Part shown: positions 62,301 to 64,000 of the stretch, one piece after another
Layout of the letters: every line of letters begins with the position of its first letter
Numbering within the stretch: position 1 is the stretch's first letter
NCBI GenBank assembly: GCA_964596165.1
Contig: CAZQTW010000004.1
Location: forward strand, 1 to 64,000
Direction: 5' to 3'
DNA from: CAYUQT01 sp964596165
GTDB taxonomy: Bacteria > Planctomycetota > Phycisphaerae > UBA1845 > JAFGLZ01
DNA: 64,000 nt
Made by a program: the position numbers and the translations under genes
Notes under the pieces: model-generated
Seen by the model: only the letters and a program-made list of their open reading frames with translations
What the model was told of the DNA's origin: nothing
Database searches by the model: none

Positions 62301-64000
62301 AAAATATTCCTGTACTTCTCCTCGCTTTCCCGCAGAGCCTCCTCCGCTCGCTTGCGATCGGTGATGTCGCGTACCACACTGACCCAGCCGATCCTCGAAC
62401 CCCGTTCATCGAGGATGGGCGTTACACTGTGCTCGGTCGGAAAGATGTGTCCGTCCTTACGCTTCATTCGGAACTCGGGCAAGAACAGATAGCCGTCCCT
62501 ATCCGCGGCGGACACCAGATACTGTCTGAATTCCTCGAGTGAGGCCTCGTCCACATGCAGCGTCTCGGTGGTCCGGCCCACCATCTCCTGATGATCGTAC
62601 CCGAACAGCAGGGAGGCCGCGGGATTGCAGTCCAGAATCACGTTCGTGTCGGAATCGATGATGAAGACGCCCTCGCGCAGTGCCGCAAACGTCTTCCTCA
62701 GGAGTTCCTGGGACTTCCATAGTTCCTGTTCGGCCCGTTTCTGTTCGGTGATGTCGGTGAGTGTTGCGATCATGCCCGCCAAGCGGCCTGCCTCATCGCG
62801 AAACAATGAGTTGTGCATGGAAGCCGGGAACGTGGACCCATCGCGGCGTGCGTGTTGTATCTCGCCGACGAAACTTCCGGTCCTCCTCAGCACGTCATTG
62901 GCCGCGTTGACGGAAGGCATCTGTTCGGGCGTGTGGAAGACGGAGAGGTGTCTGCCGATCAATTCCTCGCGAGAGTAACCGTGCAGATTGGCGAAGGCAT
63001 CGTTGAGCGTCCGGAGGTTCCCGTCCATGTCCGTGACGGCGACCCCTTCGCTCATCTGGGCGACGGCGACGTTCAGGAGCCTGATCTGTTCTTCAATTCG
63101 CCTGCGTTCCGTCACGTCCCGGATGTTCAACACGGCGCCGGCAACGGCAGGATCATGCAAGCGGTTCGTCCCCGTGACCTCAAGATGTCGCCACGAACCG
63201 TCCTTGTGGCGATACCGGAATTCGACGTTCTCGACGTGTCCGGGCAACCGATTGGCGGCGACGAATCGGGCCCTGACCGTCTCGACGTCATCGGGATGAA
63301 CGAAGGCAAATGCGTCCTTCCCGAGGAGATCATCCGGAACGTAGCCGAGCATCTTCTCGAGCGGCGGACTCACGTATTCCACCGTGCCTGCCTCGTTGAG
63401 TATGGCGATGGCGTCGGTGGCATTCTCGACGAGGGATCGGAATCGCCGCTCGCTTTCATGCAGGGCCCTCTCCGCTTCGATGCGCGTCAGCACGCCGCTC
63501 AATTGAGCGGCAATCATCTCAATATTGTCGCGCGTAACCTGTGGGATGCTGTCCAGTGTGTGCGAGGCCACATTCAGGGCGGCGATGACCCTGCCGTTGC
63601 ACTTCAGCGGGAACACCCCCAAAGCCCGGAGTCCTTCACGCGCTCGAACATGGTCATTCCGAGAAACGAACTCACCGGGGCCCAGATAGGTGGGCTCGCC
63701 TCGAAGGATCAGTTGTGTTTCGGGGTCATCGGGCTTGTAGTGGGCCACGCCTCGAATGAATTCATCGGAGAGCCCGTGATGAGACCTTAATTCCAGCTTA
63801 CCCGTGGTCGCGTCGACAAGATACACGCCACCGCAATCAAGACCCTCAATGCTCATTGCGGCATCGAGGACACGATCGAGGCACTCGTCGAGGCGGTGCG
63901 TCGTCGCCAGGGCGACTGCCAGGTCTCGTTGGATACGAAGCAGCTCTTCCGCATGCCTACGATCCGTGATGTCGCGAGCGTTGAGAACCGTGCCTTGGAC
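59396..64000 (-). CDS. sigma-54-dependent activator with GAF and multiple PAS domains (5' end outside window)
   Basis: The open frame runs through the right edge, so only the C-terminal 1534 residues are visible. In order: the end of a PAS/PAC (GTVLNARDITDRRHAEELL), a GAF, seven full PAS domains (about 63440 down to 60850), a second GAF (about 60840-60360), the AAA+ domain (about 60310-59570) and a Fis-type HTH (about 59530-59400). Walker A GATGAGKG is followed by the sigma-54 contact GAFTGA, Walker B GGTLLLDEV and the arginine-finger region. HTH sequence NRSLAAEELGIHRNTLRHRM closes it. No receiver domain or membrane helix is visible, so it likely senses a soluble cue such as redox, O2 or a ligand. 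Confidence 0.92.
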   Translation of the reverse strand, partial: VQGTVLNARDITDRRHAEELLRIQRDLAVALATTHRLDECLDRVLDAAMSIEGLDCGGVYLVDATTGKLELRSHHGLSDEFIRGVAHYKPDDPETQLILRGEPTYLGPGEFVSRNDHVRAREGLRALGVFPLKCNGRVIAALNVASHTLDSIPQVTRDNIEMIAAQLSGVLTRIEAERALHESERRFRSLVENATDAIAILNEAGTVEYVSPPLEKMLGYVPDDLLGKDAFAFVHPDDVETVRARFVAANRLPGHVENVEFRYRHKDGSWRHLEVTGTNRLHDPAVAGAVLNIRDVTERRRIEEQIRLLNVAVAQMSEGVAVTDMDGNLRTLNDAFANLHGYSREELIGRHLSVFHTPEQMPSVNAANDVLRRTGSFVGEIQHARRDGSTFPASMHNSLFRDEAGRLAGMIATLTDITEQKRAEQELWKSQELLRKTFAALREGVFIIDSDTNVILDCNPAASLLFGYDHQEMVGRTTETLHVDEASLEEFRQYLVSAADRDGYLFLPEFRMKRKDGHIFPTEHSVTPILDERGSRIGWVSVVRDITDRKRAEEALRESEEKYRNIFNNAQVGIFRTRISDGRILESNDRHARMYGYDDTAEFIREFATSEHFVDPEGRRKMLDSFRDGELKDFETCLTRRDGSTVWISLCARMYPDKDYIEGAVSDITERKRAAEALQESEERFRQMAENIQEVFWMADASLHRILYVSPAYENLYGRTCRSVLEARESWLDAVHPEDRESAKKGVAQNQQGHFAEVEYRVVRPDGSIRWVRDRAFPIRDDRGTIYRIAGIAQDITERKAVEEALLHSERYFRSLIENSSDMISILDSDGTIRYESPSVQKVLGYSSGERLGRNALEALHPDDAPRLKAIQADLVVTPGRRVQTEFRYRHRDGSWRILEATATNLLNDPVVAGLVINSRDVTDRKRAEEARLVLTRSMDHSSEGILITDADIRITYANKAAQDLIGCPSDEMIGRRPDEVVETDPHTKEDIRVGVQRHRNWSGLVEVRNPRGDVVGIELTSLLISDEQDTPIATVNLLRDARQTRRLESLQHMAEVVAGTEATDEKTIDRIMSHLPELLSLDMWGIYLYNPEHDALEIRFFSQAGRELAEAVPTIPIAGSLQGDVFRTGEIVFSHDVANDHRFTRSPLFRKLLPIASRIDMKATCLLPIRSGGRILGTLNVSDRRVRTFSPEELTTLKTLASQIGVLLARLETDRSDRSRPSRTEPTEAVSIVAESEAMRMVLRLAARLAATDMPLVILGATGAGKGHLAKYIHSISPRRHGPFLSVNCACLDGELILSELFGHERGAFTGAVRQQKGCFELANGGTLLLDEVVELPSSAQAKLLQLVETQQFRRLGGQETITTDVRVMCTTNADVRECVRIGKMRQDLYYRLNAGEIMIPPLSERPDDIEPLAQAFLRTHALTTGGPIRLLSEPALARLREYHWPGNVRELQNVLAMAIAHGGRIIGVRDLHFAPAHQEASDADGIRTSRNERELILDALRRNRWNRSLAAEELGIHRNTLRHRMRKYGIVE

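Noticed and set aside
1..64000. CRISPR array, insertion sequence, prophage or restriction-defence island
   Set aside because: No regularly spaced repeats, transposase, integrase or phage structural genes were seen. AddAB is a repair enzyme here, not a dedicated defence gene.

Overview
The window looks like chromosomal DNA from a Planctomycetota-type bacterium, possibly Phycisphaerae (inference). The grounds are moderately high G+C, a GldG-like auxiliary protein and a DUF4340-like protein behind an ABC-2 exporter, many secreted or Tat-exported glycosidase-like proteins (GH172/DUF2961, GH99-like, GH42-like, GH116, GH10-like), zinc-ribbon proteins with a CxxC-x16-CxxC spacing, a multiheme cytochrome/TPR lipoprotein and a large PAS-array sigma-54 activator. 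I see no insertion sequence, prophage, CRISPR array or rRNA. One tRNA gene (Leu, UAG) is present.

Layout. 0.2-7 kb: two minus-strand exported glycosidase-like genes, a divergent zinc-ribbon/HEAT pair, then mnmA. 7-15 kb: a GT2 glycosyltransferase, then a plus-strand operon of ABC ATPase, ABC-2 permease, GldG-like and DUF4340-like genes behind a good sigma-70-type promoter and two DNA dyads. 15-20 kb: a GT-C-type membrane protein with an overlooked 52-aa membrane ORF downstream, then a cobalt/nickel ECF transporter (cbiM-PDGLE fusion, cbiQ, cbiO) with a small unexplained ORF inside it. 20-33.8 kb: GH42-like protein, RbsD/FucU-like protein, pyrH, gpmI, tRNA-Leu, a GlmU-like nucleotidyltransferase, a UDP-sugar epimerase, a glycogen debranching enzyme, and a ribH-nusB-ftsY operon with its own promoter. 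33.9-49.3 kb: a VWA membrane protein, a Tat-exported GH116, two DUF4136-like lipoproteins, an octaheme-HEAT-TPR lipoprotein, a STAS protein next to a cardiolipin-synthase-like PLD protein, and a coupled IlvD/Edd-type dehydratase and sugar isomerase pair. 49.3-64 kb: a candidate promoter-hairpin-terminator RNA unit, then the minus-strand array sigma-54 activator > addB > addA > GH10-like > ComEA-like. The activator gene runs off the right edge.

How the genes fit together. Much of the window concerns carbohydrate acquisition and storage (exported glycosidases, debranching enzyme, dehydratase/isomerase, nucleotide-sugar enzymes). Housekeeping genes (mnmA, pyrH, gpmI, ftsY, nusB, ribH, addAB) are interspersed. 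The least explained items are the roughly 70-nt RNA unit before the dehydratase operon, the GH10-fold protein that has lost both catalytic glutamates, the dyads before the exporter operon, and the small ORFs at 15.1 and 18.4 kb. Family calls come from motif recognition in the translated sequence. No database search was run.
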